Shown here piece after piece: positions 18,474 to 28,360 of a stretch of DNA of 44,785 nt (the stretch's first letter is position 1; every line of letters begins with the position of its first letter). The notes under the pieces were generated by a model, which made no database searches, was not told the DNA's origin, and was given only the letters and a program-made list of their open reading frames with translations. The position numbers and the translations under genes were made by a program. The stretch comes from Actinomycetota bacterium (lineage in GTDB: Bacteria; Actinomycetota; Actinomycetes; S36-B12; CAIYMF01): the NCBI GenBank assembly GCA_947455705.1, contig CANGPO010000014.1:1-44785 (forward strand), given 5' to 3'.

Positions 18474-19862
18474 ATGAAGTTTCCTGATGGTTTCGTGTGG
18501 GGCGCAGCAACGGCGGCATTCCAAATCGAGGGTGCCAGTGACGTTGATGGTCGGGGTCGATCGATCTGGGATGAGCTATGCGATCAACCGGGTGCGATCC
18601 TTGACGCGTCGGACGGAAGTGTCGCCTGTGACCACTACAACCGTTGGCCAGAGGATCTCGACATTGTTGCCGACCTCGGTCTGGGTGCTTACCGGTTTTC
18701 TATTGCCTGGCCACGCATCGTCCCGCTCGGCGATGGTGTGATCGAACAGCGTGGTTTGGATTTTTATAGCCGCCTTGTTGACGGCATGTTGGAGCGGGGG
18801 ATCACCCCCTATGCAACGTTGTATCACTGGGATTTACCGCAGGCCCTGCAAGATTCAGGTGGTTGGACAAGTCGCGATACTGCTCGTCGGTTTGCTGATT
18901 ATGCGTCGGTGGTTCATCAGCATTTGAGTGATCGGGTCACCTATTGGAGCACTCTGAATGAGCCGTGGTGCTCGGCCTTTCTTGGCTATGCATCGGGTGA
19001 ACATGCACCTGGCCGAACTGAGCCGGCAGAAGCGATTTCGGCCGTTCATCACCTGATGTTGGCGCATGGGTTAGGGATCCAGGCGATGCGAGCGAATTCG
19101 ACTGATTCGCAACTGGGCATTGTTGTGAACATGTACGACGTGCAACCTGCAAGTGAGTCACCAGCTGATCTGGATGCTGCGCGCCGTCTGGATGGTCAGC
19201 AGAACCGCTGGTATCTCGACGCGATTTTCCGAGGGACTTATCCGCAGGACATCGTTGAGGATTACCGAACGTTTACCGACTTCGACTTCGTCGTAGATGG
19301 GGACGCGGAATGTATTGCTGAGCCCATCGACTTCTTAGGCATTAACTACTACAGCTCGTTCATGACCCGTGGTTTGGATGCTCCGAAGAGTCCGTTAAGC
19401 GGCGAACGTCCGACTCCGTGGGTTGGTTGTGACGACGTTGAGTTTGTCGATAGAGGACTTGCCAAGACGCATATGGGTTGGGATGTCATTCCGGACGGAT
19501 TGACCGCGACCTTAGAACGGGTGGCTCGTGATTACCCCGTTCCGTCGATCTACGTCATGGAGAACGGGGCTGCGTACCCCGATGAGGTGACCGATGGTCG
19601 CGTGCACGATGTTGATCGCACCAACTACATCGAGGCACATCTCAAGGCGTGCTCCTTGGCAGTATCGGCTGGGGTTCCGTTGGACGGGTACTTCGTGTGG
19701 TCACTACTCGACAACTTTGAGTGGGCGTGGGGGTATGAGCGCCGATTTGGTGTGGTTCGGGTCGATTACGAAACTCAGGAGCGCATCGTCAAGGATTCGG
19801 CGCTGGCGTACTCGGCAATCGTGCGAGCCAACCGATGGTCGCCGGACGAGAGTTCGGCCTGA
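18474..19862 (+). CDS. Beta-glucosidase, glycoside hydrolase family 1
   Basis: The 462-residue GH1 enzyme begins FPDGFVWGAATAAFQIEG. It has the acid/base E163 in TLNEPW and the nucleophile E363 in YVMENGAA, both in proper context, and ends DNFEWAWGYERRFGVVRVDY. It hydrolyses beta-glucosides such as cellobiose, releasing glucose. There is no signal peptide, so it acts on imported di- or oligosaccharides. No transporter or LacI regulator sits beside it, unlike most bgl operons. The ATG at 18474 matches the family start; the ribosome site is weak (GGGA, 7 nt upstream, within the repeat). Confidence 0.95.
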   Translation: MKFPDGFVWGAATAAFQIEGASDVDGRGRSIWDELCDQPGAILDASDGSVACDHYNRWPEDLDIVADLGLGAYRFSIAWPRIVPLGDGVIEQRGLDFYSRLVDGMLERGITPYATLYHWDLPQALQDSGGWTSRDTARRFADYASVVHQHLSDRVTYWSTLNEPWCSAFLGYASGEHAPGRTEPAEAISAVHHLMLAHGLGIQAMRANSTDSQLGIVVNMYDVQPASESPADLDAARRLDGQQNRWYLDAIFRGTYPQDIVEDYRTFTDFDFVVDGDAECIAEPIDFLGINYYSSFMTRGLDAPKSPLSGERPTPWVGCDDVEFVDRGLAKTHMGWDVIPDGLTATLERVARDYPVPSIYVMENGAAYPDEVTDGRVHDVDRTNYIEAHLKACSLAVSAGVPLDGYFVWSLLDNFEWAWGYERRFGVVRVDYETQERIVKDSALAYSAIVRANRWSPDESSA

Positions 19863-19925
19863 CCTCGACCGAGTGATGGTTGGCACCTACCGAGTTCTTC
19901 GTGGTTGACGGCGTAGGCTGAAACC

Positions 19926-20309
19926 ATGAGTTTCGTCTATAACGTCCTGTTGTTCTTGCACTTCATCGGTATGGCCATGTTGATCGGTGGCTTCCTTGCG
20001 CAGATGCGCGCGGTGCCGCGTCAGGTCACCCAGTGGATGCGCGATGGTGCCTTCACTCAGCTGCTGACGGGTCTTGCCCTTGCTGGTTTGAGTGGAAGTG
20101 GAATCGGAACGGATGAAAACTTCTCACCGGCGGCAGTTGGTACCAAATTGCTGATCGCGTTGATTGTTGCCGTTGCCTGCGTCGTTGGGATGCGTCAACC
20201 GGCCGAGAAGCAGCAGACCTGGTGGGCGACGGCCGGTGGGCTAGCCATCCTCAACGTTGTTCTCGCCGTGTTCTGGCTGAGCACGACGGCCACGCCCGTC
20301 AGCGGCTGA
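19926..20309 (+). CDS. Small integral membrane protein, four TM segments
   Basis: The 127-residue protein has hydrophobic segments at about 5-25, 43-60, 70-88 and 98-118, separated by short loops. It resembles small conserved actinobacterial membrane proteins, but I recognise no family name and no catalytic residues. It follows the glucosidase by 63 bp with no strong ribosome site at the ATG. It converges with the PIG-L gene, with a 12-bp gap between stop codons. Confidence 0.75.
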   Translation: MSFVYNVLLFLHFIGMAMLIGGFLAQMRAVPRQVTQWMRDGAFTQLLTGLALAGLSGSGIGTDENFSPAAVGTKLLIALIVAVACVVGMRQPAEKQQTWWATAGGLAILNVVLAVFWLSTTATPVSG

Positions 20310-20321
20310 CGCAGATCTTGC

Positions 20322-21044
20322 CTACGCAGGCATGATGGATACGAAGAAGCCCTCCGCAAGTCGACCATCGGCAAGGCCGCCCTGTTCTGCCATGCGGGCT
20401 CCCCAGATGCGCAGCATTCCCGGTAGATCTTCCATATGCGAGGTCTGTGAGTCGTGGGCTCGAAGTGCTTCGATTTTCGTGTCGAACGTGTCGGTGATGT
20501 CGACGTAATGCTCCAGCGTGTGATGTCCCATGACCCACACCTCCGATACTGACCACGCGTCGAGGCCTTCGTCCTGCAGCAAGGATGGGTGGGCGAATGG
20601 GTTACGCGCATCTGGGTAGACGGACTGAATTGCGGCCTCACCTGCTGCCAGATGGTCGGGGTGTGAGGCTGGGATGCGCTGCCAGTTTCGTTCTGGGCTC
20701 TGGATGAGCATGCGTTGCGGTCGGACCTGACGGATCACCCGGCTGATATCGCGACGAAGTCCATGAGTGACGGTGAGCTCTCCGTCTTTGTAACCCAGGA
20801 AGCGCACATCGGTGACTCCGCAGGCTGCGGCTGCGGCTGTTTGCTCGGCGCGGCGGATCCCGGGAATCTCTGAGCGCGGCACAGCCGGGTCAAAGCCGCC
20901 GGCATCGCCATCGGTAATGATGCAGTAGGTGATCGAAACACCGTGGGCAGCCCAGCCGGCCAACGTGCCCGCTGCACCGAAGTCAACGTCATCGGGATGT
21001 GCGGTTACAACCAGAACTCGTTCGAGTTCAGAATCAGGTATCAC
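20322..21044 (-). CDS. PIG-L/LmbE family zinc deacetylase
   Basis: The 240-residue protein has the PIG-L signature AHPDD (H16, D18, D19) near the start and HPDH (H128, H131) later, giving the H/D/H zinc set of N-acetylglucosaminyl deacetylases. The family includes MshB and Mca (mycothiol synthesis and detoxification) and antibiotic or lipid deacetylases. The size and lack of mycothiol neighbours do not allow a choice. The GTG at 21044 has AGGAG 8 nt upstream; the frame is open to 21410 but that part is antisense to the next gene and repetitive. It is divergent from the secreted protein across 112 bp. Confidence 0.85.
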   Translation of the reverse strand: MIPDSELERVLVVTAHPDDVDFGAAGTLAGWAAHGVSITYCIITDGDAGGFDPAVPRSEIPGIRRAEQTAAAAACGVTDVRFLGYKDGELTVTHGLRRDISRVIRQVRPQRMLIQSPERNWQRIPASHPDHLAAGEAAIQSVYPDARNPFAHPSLLQDEGLDAWSVSEVWVMGHHTLEHYVDITDTFDTKIEALRAHDSQTSHMEDLPGMLRIWGARMAEQGGLADGRLAEGFFVSIMPA

Positions 21045-21067
21045 CGACGACACTCCTGTCCGATTTA

Positions 21068-21079
21068 CCCTATTTAGGG
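21068..21079. promoter_or_regulatory. Inverted repeat in a divergent promoter region
   Basis: CCCTATTTAGGG has CCCTA/TAGGG arms and sits between the PIG-L start and the secreted-protein start. The core CCTATTTAGG is also found upstream of bldM (5500-5509). AT-rich sequence with -10-like boxes (for example TAGAAT at 21092-21097) follows, but no complete promoter could be fixed. Confidence 0.3.
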
Positions 21080-21156
21080 CTTCTTGAGAGATAGAATAGG
21101 TATTTATGTTGTTCGTGGGGCGAAAGTGACGTAGTCCCCCTGCCGATGGAAAGACT

Positions 21157-23079
21157 ATGAGTCGGAGTAAGGATACGTCGCGGCGGCATGGCCTGCCCAA
21201 GAGAACCACCCTGGCTGCAATCGCAGGAATTGCTGCTTTGGCCATGCTTGGCAGCCCTGCCCTTGCCCCCGCCCGTGCAGCAGGAACCTCGACCCCGGCA
21301 GCGGCTGCGTCACCGACTCCGACCCCAACTCCGATCCCAACTCCGACACCGACACCTGCACCAACGCAGCTTCCTGCCCCGCCGGTCACACCGACGTTCA
21401 CGGCAGCCATTGATGGTCAGCCCCAGTACCAGGCCCAGTCCGTATGTTCGCCGACCCCCAAGGTCGGCACCAAGAAGCTTGCAGCACTACTTAAGGCGAC
21501 CTACGGCTCGTACGCTGCTGATATTTCGCGCGCCTGTTCCGATGGTGGACTCAGCGAGCACAAAGAGGGACGTGCCATCGACTGGATGGTGAGCTACAAG
21601 GTGACCGCACAGCGAGCCCGTGCGGAGTCATTCCTCAACTGGCTTGCCGCGACGGACAAGTTTGGCAATGTCAATGCGATGGCCAAGCGTCTCGGCATCA
21701 TGTACATCGGTTGGAACAACCGCTTCTGGAGCGGGTATTCACCTGAGAAGGGCTGGACGAATCTCAAGGGTTGTCTAACCGATCCCGCCAAGGCTGCGTC
21801 GTCGTACGACACCTACTGTCACCGCAATCACGTGCACATGTCGTTGACGTGGGAAGGGGCATCGGGCCTGACCTCGTTCTGGACTGGTCGCCCAGTCGCC
21901 GCCGAGTGCTCATCGCCGTGGACGTCGTCGCAACCGGCTTTGAAGTCCGCCGGAGATATCACGCCGATCTCTCCGATCCATGTTCTCGATACCCGAACTG
22001 GGCTTGGGGTCGGTACGCCATGTCGCCTCAGTCAGAAGCAGTGGTCGACAGATCAACGTGACGTCGTGGTTCGGGTTGCTGGCCGCGGAACCGTCCCGGC
22101 AACGGGAGTCGCGGCTGTTGCAATCCGGGTGACCGGATTCGCAGCCAGTGCACTCACGCCAACTATCACCGTGCACGGCAACATGACATCGACAGCTGTT
22201 CCCGTATTCACTGCACTGTCCACGGGCACATACTTCGGGAGCTCGGTCGTACCGGTCGCCAGTGACGGCACGATTCGACTGTCGATCAACCGTGGCTCGA
22301 CAGATCTTCGCGTCGACGTCGTTGGGTACGCGCGCTCGACAACCTTGGCGGCTTCTGTGACGTCAACCCCCGCCGGCACCGCTCATGTGCTTGCCAGTGT
22401 GACCCTCTTCGACGGTACCGGTGCTGCTCTCAACCCTGGTGAGTCCCGCACGATTCAGCTTGCCGGCCAGAATGGGGTGCCCACTACCGGTCTTACCGGG
22501 CTTGCGGTGACCTTGTCCGTGGAGCCGTCAGCTACGACCGGCAGCCTTCAACTGATCGCCGCCACTGGAAATCCAGTGGCTCAAGTCATCTCGCATCCAA
22601 CGGTGGCTAGAAGTGTCAACGTTCTTGTGCCCACGAGCGATGGACGAATCGTCTTGCGCAACGTGGGTGGAGCAACTCTGACTGCGCATATCACCGGCCA
22701 GGAATGGATCTCCACCGCGTCCAATGGTGGACGGGTTTCGATGCTCGCGGTGCCGGTTACCGCAGTGGACACTGCTGCCAACACCGGCTTGACCGGTGCC
22801 TGGACGACAACGGCGTCGCGGACCGTTTCGTTTGCCGGCCACTTCGGTGTGCCGACCGGAGCTCAGGCGGTGATGTTGTCGGTGAGTGCCCTAGGTGGCG
22901 CCACATCTGACACGCTCAAGCTCACCTCGGATGGCACAGTTGCAGGCGTATCGTTCCGCGCCCATCTGTGGGCACATGACACTGTTGTCGTCCCCCTGCG
23001 GGCCGATGGCGGCGTGGACCTGTCCACAACCAGTGTGGGAACCGCCGTCACTGTTCGGGTTCTGGGGTTCGTTTCCTAG
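21157..23079 (+). CDS. Secreted protein: M15-like peptidase domain plus three beta-type repeats
   Basis: Of 640 residues, 1-42 form a signal peptide (basic start, hydrophobic 17-36, ARA-AG cleavage near 41). Residues 45-80 are a Pro/Thr-rich linker. Residues 95-245 resemble the M15/ARB_07466-like domain of actinobacterial exoproteins, with SEH135KEGRAID142 (H-x6-D) and NH225VH227 as the likely zinc ligands of a peptidoglycan or D-Ala-type peptidase. Three repeats of about 110 residues follow (274-392, 414-515, 528-640), each with a G-x-VPxTG segment and ending near VVGYA, ITGQEW and VLGFVS; the first starts with the VLDTR motif of actinobacterial surface proteins. No LPXTG or TM anchor ends it, so it is probably released or held by the repeats. 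GGAAAG precedes the ATG at 21157. Confidence 0.82.
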   Translation: MSRSKDTSRRHGLPKRTTLAAIAGIAALAMLGSPALAPARAAGTSTPAAAASPTPTPTPIPTPTPTPAPTQLPAPPVTPTFTAAIDGQPQYQAQSVCSPTPKVGTKKLAALLKATYGSYAADISRACSDGGLSEHKEGRAIDWMVSYKVTAQRARAESFLNWLAATDKFGNVNAMAKRLGIMYIGWNNRFWSGYSPEKGWTNLKGCLTDPAKAASSYDTYCHRNHVHMSLTWEGASGLTSFWTGRPVAAECSSPWTSSQPALKSAGDITPISPIHVLDTRTGLGVGTPCRLSQKQWSTDQRDVVVRVAGRGTVPATGVAAVAIRVTGFAASALTPTITVHGNMTSTAVPVFTALSTGTYFGSSVVPVASDGTIRLSINRGSTDLRVDVVGYARSTTLAASVTSTPAGTAHVLASVTLFDGTGAALNPGESRTIQLAGQNGVPTTGLTGLAVTLSVEPSATTGSLQLIAATGNPVAQVISHPTVARSVNVLVPTSDGRIVLRNVGGATLTAHITGQEWISTASNGGRVSMLAVPVTAVDTAANTGLTGAWTTTASRTVSFAGHFGVPTGAQAVMLSVSALGGATSDTLKLTSDGTVAGVSFRAHLWAHDTVVVPLRADGGVDLSTTSVGTAVTVRVLGFVS

Positions 23080-23174
23080 TTCGATGATCAGTACGGCCCC
23101 CTAGATGGTCTGTGTTCGAGTGCTCGGCGCGGGTGCTCGAACGAGTGTCGGGGTGTGCACATAGACTCACCGTG

Positions 23175-25493
23175 ATGTCCACTCTCTTTGACGATCTCGG
23201 TCTCCCACACCCCGAGCAAACTCCCGCCCACGAGCACTCGTCGTCGTCGTTGGGTGGTGATCCCGCGGCGCTGGTTGGTGATTTGAACCCACAGCAGCGC
23301 GCTGCAGTCGAACACCGCGGAAGCCCGCTCTTGATCGTTGCCGGTGCCGGTTCGGGAAAGACTCGAGTGTTGACGCGCCGTATCGCACATCTGCTCGCCA
23401 CCCACGATGCACGCCCGGGCGACATTATGGCGATCACGTTCACAAACAAAGCCGCTGGTGAAATGCGCGAACGCGTTGTTGAACTGGTTGGTCCGCGTGC
23501 TCGAACGATGTGGGTTTCAACATTCCACTCGGCCTGCGTGCGGATCTTGCGTAAGGAGGCAACTCGCCTCGGTATGACGAATTCGTTTTCAATCTACGAT
23601 TCCACTGATTCGCAGCGGCTTATGACACTGGTGTGCCGTGATCTTGATCTAGATCCCAAACGGTATCCGCCGCGTGCGTTCAGCAATCAGGTGTCAAACC
23701 TGAAGAACGAGTTGATTGACGACGAGACGTTTGCCGGCCAAGCAACGAATCATCACGAGAAGACGTTGGCTGAGGCCTACCGCGACTATCAGCGACGTCT
23801 ACGCCGGGCGAATGCTTTCGACTTTGACGACCTGATTTCATCGACCGTCGCACTCTTCCAACTATTCCCTGATGTTGCTGAGCACTACCACCGTCGTTTC
23901 CGTCACGTACTGGTGGATGAGTATCAGGACACTAACCATGCGCAGTACGTCCTGGTGAATGAGTTGGTCGGTAAGGGTAGTGACGGGGTTCCGCCCGCAC
24001 AGCTCTGCGTCGTAGGTGATGCCGATCAGAGTATTTACGCATTCCGCGGTGCCACGATTCGCAACATCGAAGAGTTCGAACGTGACTATGCCAACGCCAC
24101 CACGATCCTTCTCGAACAGAACTATCGATCCACGCAAACCATTCTCACTGCTGCCAATGCGGTGATCACTCGCAATACGGCTCGACGTCCCAAGCGCCTA
24201 TGGACTGATGCGGGTGACGGCGAGCAGATCATCGGCTATGTCGCGGACAACGAGCACGATGAGGCATCGTTCATCGCACGTGAGATCGATCGCCTGTCTG
24301 ATGACGAGGGAATCGCTGCGCGCGATATCGCGGTGTTCTATCGAACTAATGCGCAATCACGATCGCTCGAAGAAGTGTTTATCCGCGTCGGCCTGCCGTA
24401 CAAAGTAGTTGGCGGTGTTCGCTTCTATGAGCGTAAGGAAATCCGGGACGCCCTGGGTTACCTGCGCGCACTGGCGAACCCCGATGACGATATTTCGATC
24501 CGTCGAATCCTGAACACTCCGCGTCGCGGTATTGGTGATCGCGCGGAGGCTGCGATCGAGATGTTGGCGCAACGAGAGCGCATTTCATTCGGCAGCGCTT
24601 TGCAGCGAGCCGAAGAAGCGCCGTTGATGGCGGCTCGGTCGTTGAGTTCGGTGCAGACCTTTGCTCAGATGATGTCCGACCTGCGAACTCTCGTCGAAGC
24701 CGGTGCAGGGCCAGCGACGATTCTTACTGCAGTACTTGAGCAAAGCGGATATCTCGCTGAGCTAATGGCCAGTAGTGATCCACAAGATGAAACTCGCGTT
24801 GAAAACTTGGCTGAACTTGAATCGGTTGCGCGTGAATTCGAGACCGATCAGCCCGAGGGTTCGTTGACCGATTTCCTCGAGCGGGTCTCATTGGTTGCCG
24901 ACTCTGATGAGATTCCTGACGGTGATGAGCACGGTGGCGTGGTCACCATGATGACCTTGCACACTGCCAAAGGGCTTGAGTTCCCGGTTGTGTTCCTTAC
25001 GGGACTCGAAGATGGAGTCTTCCCGCATATGCGTTCGCTCGGCGACACTCGTGAACTGGAAGAGGAACGCCGCTTGGCGTACGTCGGCATCACTCGCGCT
25101 CGTCAGCGGCTCTACGTATCGCGAGCTGTGGTCCGGTCGGCTTGGGGAGCGCCGTCGTATAACCCGCCTAGTCGTTTCCTCGACGAAATCCCAAGTGACC
25201 TGCTGCACTGGAATCGTGTTGATCCTGTTGGGTCGGGGCGCAGTGCTGGAGGTGACAGTTTTGGCTCAGCACCATCGTTGATGGCCGCAGCGTCCCGTCC
25301 GGGTGTTCGAAGTCCGGGTAATCGTGAGGTTGTTGCCCTTTCGCCGGGCGACCGCGTGACCCATGACAAGTTCGGGTTGGGCACTGTCGTGTCCACAAGT
25401 GGCATGGGGGAGAAGGCCGAAGCGACAATTGACTTCGGCGGGGACGGCCCCAAACGGCTCCTGCTTCGTTACGCACCAGTCGAGAAGCTCTAA
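23175..25493 (+). CDS. pcrA: ATP-dependent DNA helicase PcrA/UvrD
   Basis: The 772-residue SF1A helicase unwinds DNA 3' to 5' in excision repair and replication-conflict resolution. Motifs in order: NPQQRAAV (Q motif), GAGSGKT (57-63), TFTNKAA, VDEYQDTN, GDADQSIYAFRGA, QNYRST, TLHTAKGLEF and VGITRARQRLYV. It ends with the PcrA-type Tudor-like tail (PGDRVTHDKFGLGTVV...). The ATG at 23175 fits the family; TAGACT (23162-23167) ends 7 nt before it and there is no ribosome site, so a leaderless transcript is plausible. The frame is open to 23112. It heads the pcrA-icmB-sucCD stretch, as in other actinobacteria. Confidence 0.95.
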   Translation: MSTLFDDLGLPHPEQTPAHEHSSSSLGGDPAALVGDLNPQQRAAVEHRGSPLLIVAGAGSGKTRVLTRRIAHLLATHDARPGDIMAITFTNKAAGEMRERVVELVGPRARTMWVSTFHSACVRILRKEATRLGMTNSFSIYDSTDSQRLMTLVCRDLDLDPKRYPPRAFSNQVSNLKNELIDDETFAGQATNHHEKTLAEAYRDYQRRLRRANAFDFDDLISSTVALFQLFPDVAEHYHRRFRHVLVDEYQDTNHAQYVLVNELVGKGSDGVPPAQLCVVGDADQSIYAFRGATIRNIEEFERDYANATTILLEQNYRSTQTILTAANAVITRNTARRPKRLWTDAGDGEQIIGYVADNEHDEASFIAREIDRLSDDEGIAARDIAVFYRTNAQSRSLEEVFIRVGLPYKVVGGVRFYERKEIRDALGYLRALANPDDDISIRRILNTPRRGIGDRAEAAIEMLAQRERISFGSALQRAEEAPLMAARSLSSVQTFAQMMSDLRTLVEAGAGPATILTAVLEQSGYLAELMASSDPQDETRVENLAELESVAREFETDQPEGSLTDFLERVSLVADSDEIPDGDEHGGVVTMMTLHTAKGLEFPVVFLTGLEDGVFPHMRSLGDTRELEEERRLAYVGITRARQRLYVSRAVVRSAWGAPSYNPPSRFLDEIPSDLLHWNRVDPVGSGRSAGGDSFGSAPSLMAAASRPGVRSPGNREVVALSPGDRVTHDKFGLGTVVSTSGMGEKAEATIDFGGDGPKRLLLRYAPVEKL

Positions 25494-25670
25494 CTCGAGG
25501 CAATCCTTGAGGGTGATGTTCACCACGATGAGCTGGTTCTGGCCGGTTAGGGATACCGCCGGTCACTGTGGCCTTAGTACCCTGAGCAATGAGGCGACTA
25601 GTGAACGACGCTAGGCCGCTTCCACGAAACCGGAAGTGCCCGTCCGAACGATGTGTACAGGGAGATTGAT

Positions 25671-26105
25671 ATGGCTAGCGCTGATTCGGCGCCACGGGCG
25701 GCAGATGGTAGCCCGATCCGCGTGATCGTCGCCAAGCCGGGCCTTGATGGACATGATCGCGGTGCCAAGGTAGTAGCGCGGGCCCTGCGCGATGCGGGTA
25801 TCGAAGTCATATACACCGGCCTGCATCAAACCCCGGAAAACATTGTGCGCACTGCGATTCAGGAAGATGCAGACGTCATCGGCTTGTCTGTGCTCTCGGG
25901 TGCTCATCTGACACTATTCGCCGAAGTTCTCTCGCAACTTTATGCCCACGGTGCCTCGGACATCGTTGTATTTGGCGGAGGCATCATTCCCGAGGACGAC
26001 ATCGTCGAACTCGAGCAGATGGGGGTTGCGAAGATCTTCACCCCTGGTGCCACGACTGCCTCAATCGTTGATTGGGTAGTCAACCGCGTTGGAGCCGGCG
26101 TCTAA
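25671..26105 (+). CDS. icmB: Cobalamin-binding small subunit of an acyl-CoA mutase (IcmB-like)
   Basis: The 144-residue protein is a stand-alone B12-binding domain with the DxHxxG motif ([10 protein letters not shown]), the GLSVLSGAH segment and GGGIIPEDD. It matches the small subunit of isobutyryl-CoA mutase or the C-terminal domain of methylmalonyl-CoA mutase large chain. It would need a separate large acyl-CoA-binding subunit, absent from this window; in Streptomyces icmB is likewise encoded away from icmA, near pcrA and sucCD. The ATG at 25671 has CAGGGAG 6 nt upstream, preferred over the GTG at 25653. The 177-bp gap before it shows a short GGTGA/TCACC repeat (25512-25524) but no clear promoter. 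Confidence 0.88.
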   Translation: MASADSAPRAADGSPIRVIVAKPGLDGHDRGAKVVARALRDAGIEVIYTGLHQTPENIVRTAIQEDADVIGLSVLSGAHLTLFAEVLSQLYAHGASDIVVFGGGIIPEDDIVELEQMGVAKIFTPGATTASIVDWVVNRVGAGV

Positions 26106-26285
26106 AGGAGTCGCTGGACGGTCGGTCGTCCCGCAGGCTGGAAAGCTTGGTGTGATTCGCACCGCACTTGGCTCATACCTAATGACAAGGGGTGGGGTGC
26201 CTCTGTCACAGTAGGGATGCGCGGGACAGAGTCGTCGACGTGCCTGTTCCCTCCCGTTGGATTCCTATCAGTTGAGGAAGTGGCC

Positions 26286-27464
26286 GTGGATCTATACGAG
26301 TTCCAAGCCAAAGAACTGTTCGCGCGCCACGGTGTGCCGACGACAAGTGGCATCGTGGTGCGAACTCCCGCACACGCCAAGCAGGCTGCCGAGGAACTTG
26401 ACTGCGCAGTTGTGGTCAAGGCTCAGGTGAAGACAGGTGGCCGGGGTAAGGCTGGCGGGGTCAAGTTGGCGGCGAATCCACAGGAAGCACTTGAGCGAGC
26501 CACTGACATTCTCGGGCTGGATATCAAGGGCCACACCGTTCATCAGGTGTTGATCACTCCCGCATCGGATATCGACGAGGAGTACTACGTTTCCATCCTG
26601 CTCGACCGATCGAACCGCACGTTCCTGGCGATGGCCAGTAAAGAAGGCGGCGTTGAGATCGAGCAGTTGGCCGTCGAGCGTCCCGAGGCCCTTGCTCGGG
26701 TCAGTGTGGATGCACTTGTTGGCGTGGATCGGGCCAAGGCTGAAGAAATCGTGGACGCAGCTGGTTTCGACGCGTCGGTCCGCGATCAGGTGATCGTGGT
26801 CCTCGAACGTCTCTGGGATGTCTTCATCAAGGAAGACGCAACCCTGGTGGAAGTAAACCCGCTCGTTAAGACTCCAGAAGGTCAGGTTTTGGCGCTGGAT
26901 GGAAAGGTCTCTCTCGACGAGAACGCCTCATTCCGCCATCCAGAGTTCGATTCGCTCGTTGACTCTGTTGAGACGGACCCGCTGGAGGTTGCGGCAAAGG
27001 AGCGCGATCTCAACTACGTCAAGCTGTCAGGATCGGTTGGGATCATCGGTAACGGTGCCGGGCTCGTCATGAGCACACTCGATGTCGTGGCGTATGCCGG
27101 CGAGGAGTTTGGGGGTCAGCGCCCAGCAAACTTCCTCGACATTGGCGGTGGCGCGTCAGCACAGGTGATGGCCGATGGGCTTGAGATCATTCTGTCGGAT
27201 GCGGAAGTAAAGTCCGTGTTCGTCAACGTCTTTGGCGGAATCACCGCGTGCGATGCGGTGGCAAACGGAATCCTGCAAGCCCTCGAGCTTCTTGCGAGCA
27301 AGGGTGAGGCTGTTGCCAAGCCGCTGGTTGTTCGCCTCGACGGAAACAACGCAGACCTCGGTCGACGTATTTTGCGGGATGCAGCTAACCCGCTGGTGGA
27401 GATTGTCGACACCATGGATGAGGCCGCGCGTCGCGTCGCCGAACTTGCAGCTCAGGGAGCATGA
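26286..27464 (+). CDS. sucC: Succinyl-CoA ligase (ADP/GDP-forming), beta subunit
   Basis: The 392-residue subunit starts with the family [12 protein letters not shown] (GTG-coded) and has the ATP-grasp fold ([19 protein letters not shown]) and CoA-ligase domain ([28 protein letters not shown]). With SucD it converts succinyl-CoA to succinate with substrate-level phosphorylation in the TCA cycle. GAGGAAG lies 5 nt before the GTG at 26286. The 180-bp upstream gap presumably holds the promoter but I could not fix it. SucD follows after 2 nt. Confidence 0.96.
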   Translation: MDLYEFQAKELFARHGVPTTSGIVVRTPAHAKQAAEELDCAVVVKAQVKTGGRGKAGGVKLAANPQEALERATDILGLDIKGHTVHQVLITPASDIDEEYYVSILLDRSNRTFLAMASKEGGVEIEQLAVERPEALARVSVDALVGVDRAKAEEIVDAAGFDASVRDQVIVVLERLWDVFIKEDATLVEVNPLVKTPEGQVLALDGKVSLDENASFRHPEFDSLVDSVETDPLEVAAKERDLNYVKLSGSVGIIGNGAGLVMSTLDVVAYAGEEFGGQRPANFLDIGGGASAQVMADGLEIILSDAEVKSVFVNVFGGITACDAVANGILQALELLASKGEAVAKPLVVRLDGNNADLGRRILRDAANPLVEIVDTMDEAARRVAELAAQGA

Positions 27465-27466
27465 CG

Positions 27467-28351
27467 ATGGCCATCTTCATTAACGAGAACTCCAAGATTT
27501 TGGTTCAGGGAATCACCGGGTCTGAAGGCGGCAAGCATGCACGGCGCATGCTTGCGTCAGGTACCAACATCGTCGCTGGTGTGACGCCGGGTAAGGGTGG
27601 CCAATCGGTTGACGCCGATGGCCACATCGTTCCGGTCTTTGGCAGCGTTGGTGATGCGGTGGCGCAGACGGGTGCGGATGTTTCCGTTGTCTTCGTCCCG
27701 CCGAAGTTCACTAAGGGTGCGGTGTACGAAGCAGTTGACGCTGCGGTGCCCCTGGTCATCGTGATCACCGAAGGTGTTCCAGTTCACGACACCGCAGACT
27801 TCTTCGCTTACGCGCAGCGCAGCGGTACGACGCGATTGGTTGGGCCGAACTGCCCCGGCATCATCAGCCCAGGTAAGTCGAATGCCGGAATCATCCCTGG
27901 AAACATCACCCAGGCTGGGCGCATTGGTTTGGTAAGTAAGTCGGGAACCCTGACGTACCAGATGATGTACGAGCTTCGCGATCTGGGTTTCTCGACGTGC
28001 GTTGGCATTGGTGGCGATCCGATCATTGGTACCACCCACATCGATTGCCTCGAAGCGTTTGAGGCCGATCCGGAAACCGATGCAATCGTGATGATCGGTG
28101 AAATCGGTGGCGATGCGGAAGAGCGTGCGGCAGCCTTCATCAAGGCGAATGTCACGAAGCCGGTCGTTGGTTACGTCGCTGGTTTCACCGCACCCGAGGG
28201 TAAGACCATGGGGCACGCTGGTGCGATCGTTTCGGGATCGTCGGGCACAGCTGCTGCCAAGCAGGAGGCGTTGGAAGCGGTCGGAGTGCGCGTCGGTAAG
28301 ACGCCAAGCGAAACTGCTCGGTTGATGCGAGAGATCATCAGCGGCAGCTGA
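27467..28351 (+). CDS. sucD: Succinyl-CoA ligase, alpha subunit
   Basis: The 294-residue subunit has the CoA-binding Rossmann domain (VQGITGSEG, 13-21; PNCPGIISP) and the phosphohistidine H250 in GHAGAIVSG. The ATG at 27467 (MAIF..., the family start) has AGGGAG with 7-nt spacing; the ATG at 27461, overlapping the sucC stop as ATGA, is too close to it. It ends 9 bp from the stop of the convergent DUF2252 gene, with no visible terminator between. Confidence 0.96.
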   Translation: MAIFINENSKILVQGITGSEGGKHARRMLASGTNIVAGVTPGKGGQSVDADGHIVPVFGSVGDAVAQTGADVSVVFVPPKFTKGAVYEAVDAAVPLVIVITEGVPVHDTADFFAYAQRSGTTRLVGPNCPGIISPGKSNAGIIPGNITQAGRIGLVSKSGTLTYQMMYELRDLGFSTCVGIGGDPIIGTTHIDCLEAFEADPETDAIVMIGEIGGDAEERAAAFIKANVTKPVVGYVAGFTAPEGKTMGHAGAIVSGSSGTAAAKQEALEAVGVRVGKTPSETARLMREIISGS

Positions 28352-28360
28352 TCGAAGGCC

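Noticed and set aside
20322-21410. Long 362-codon version of the PIG-L gene
   Set aside because: The extra 122 residues are antisense to the Pro/Thr linker of the secreted protein (Gly/Val repeats), while the GTG at 21044 has AGGAG and the PIG-L motif begins just after it.
23138-23151. LexA (SOS) box before pcrA: CGAAC-GAGT-GTCGG
   Set aside because: Only the left half fits the CGAAC-N4-GTTCG pattern; the right half is lost. The nearby GTTCGAG/CTCGAAC repeat has the wrong orientation and spacing.
27557-28216. 219-codon antisense frame in sucD
   Set aside because: Shadow of a highly conserved gene; no start signal or family resemblance.
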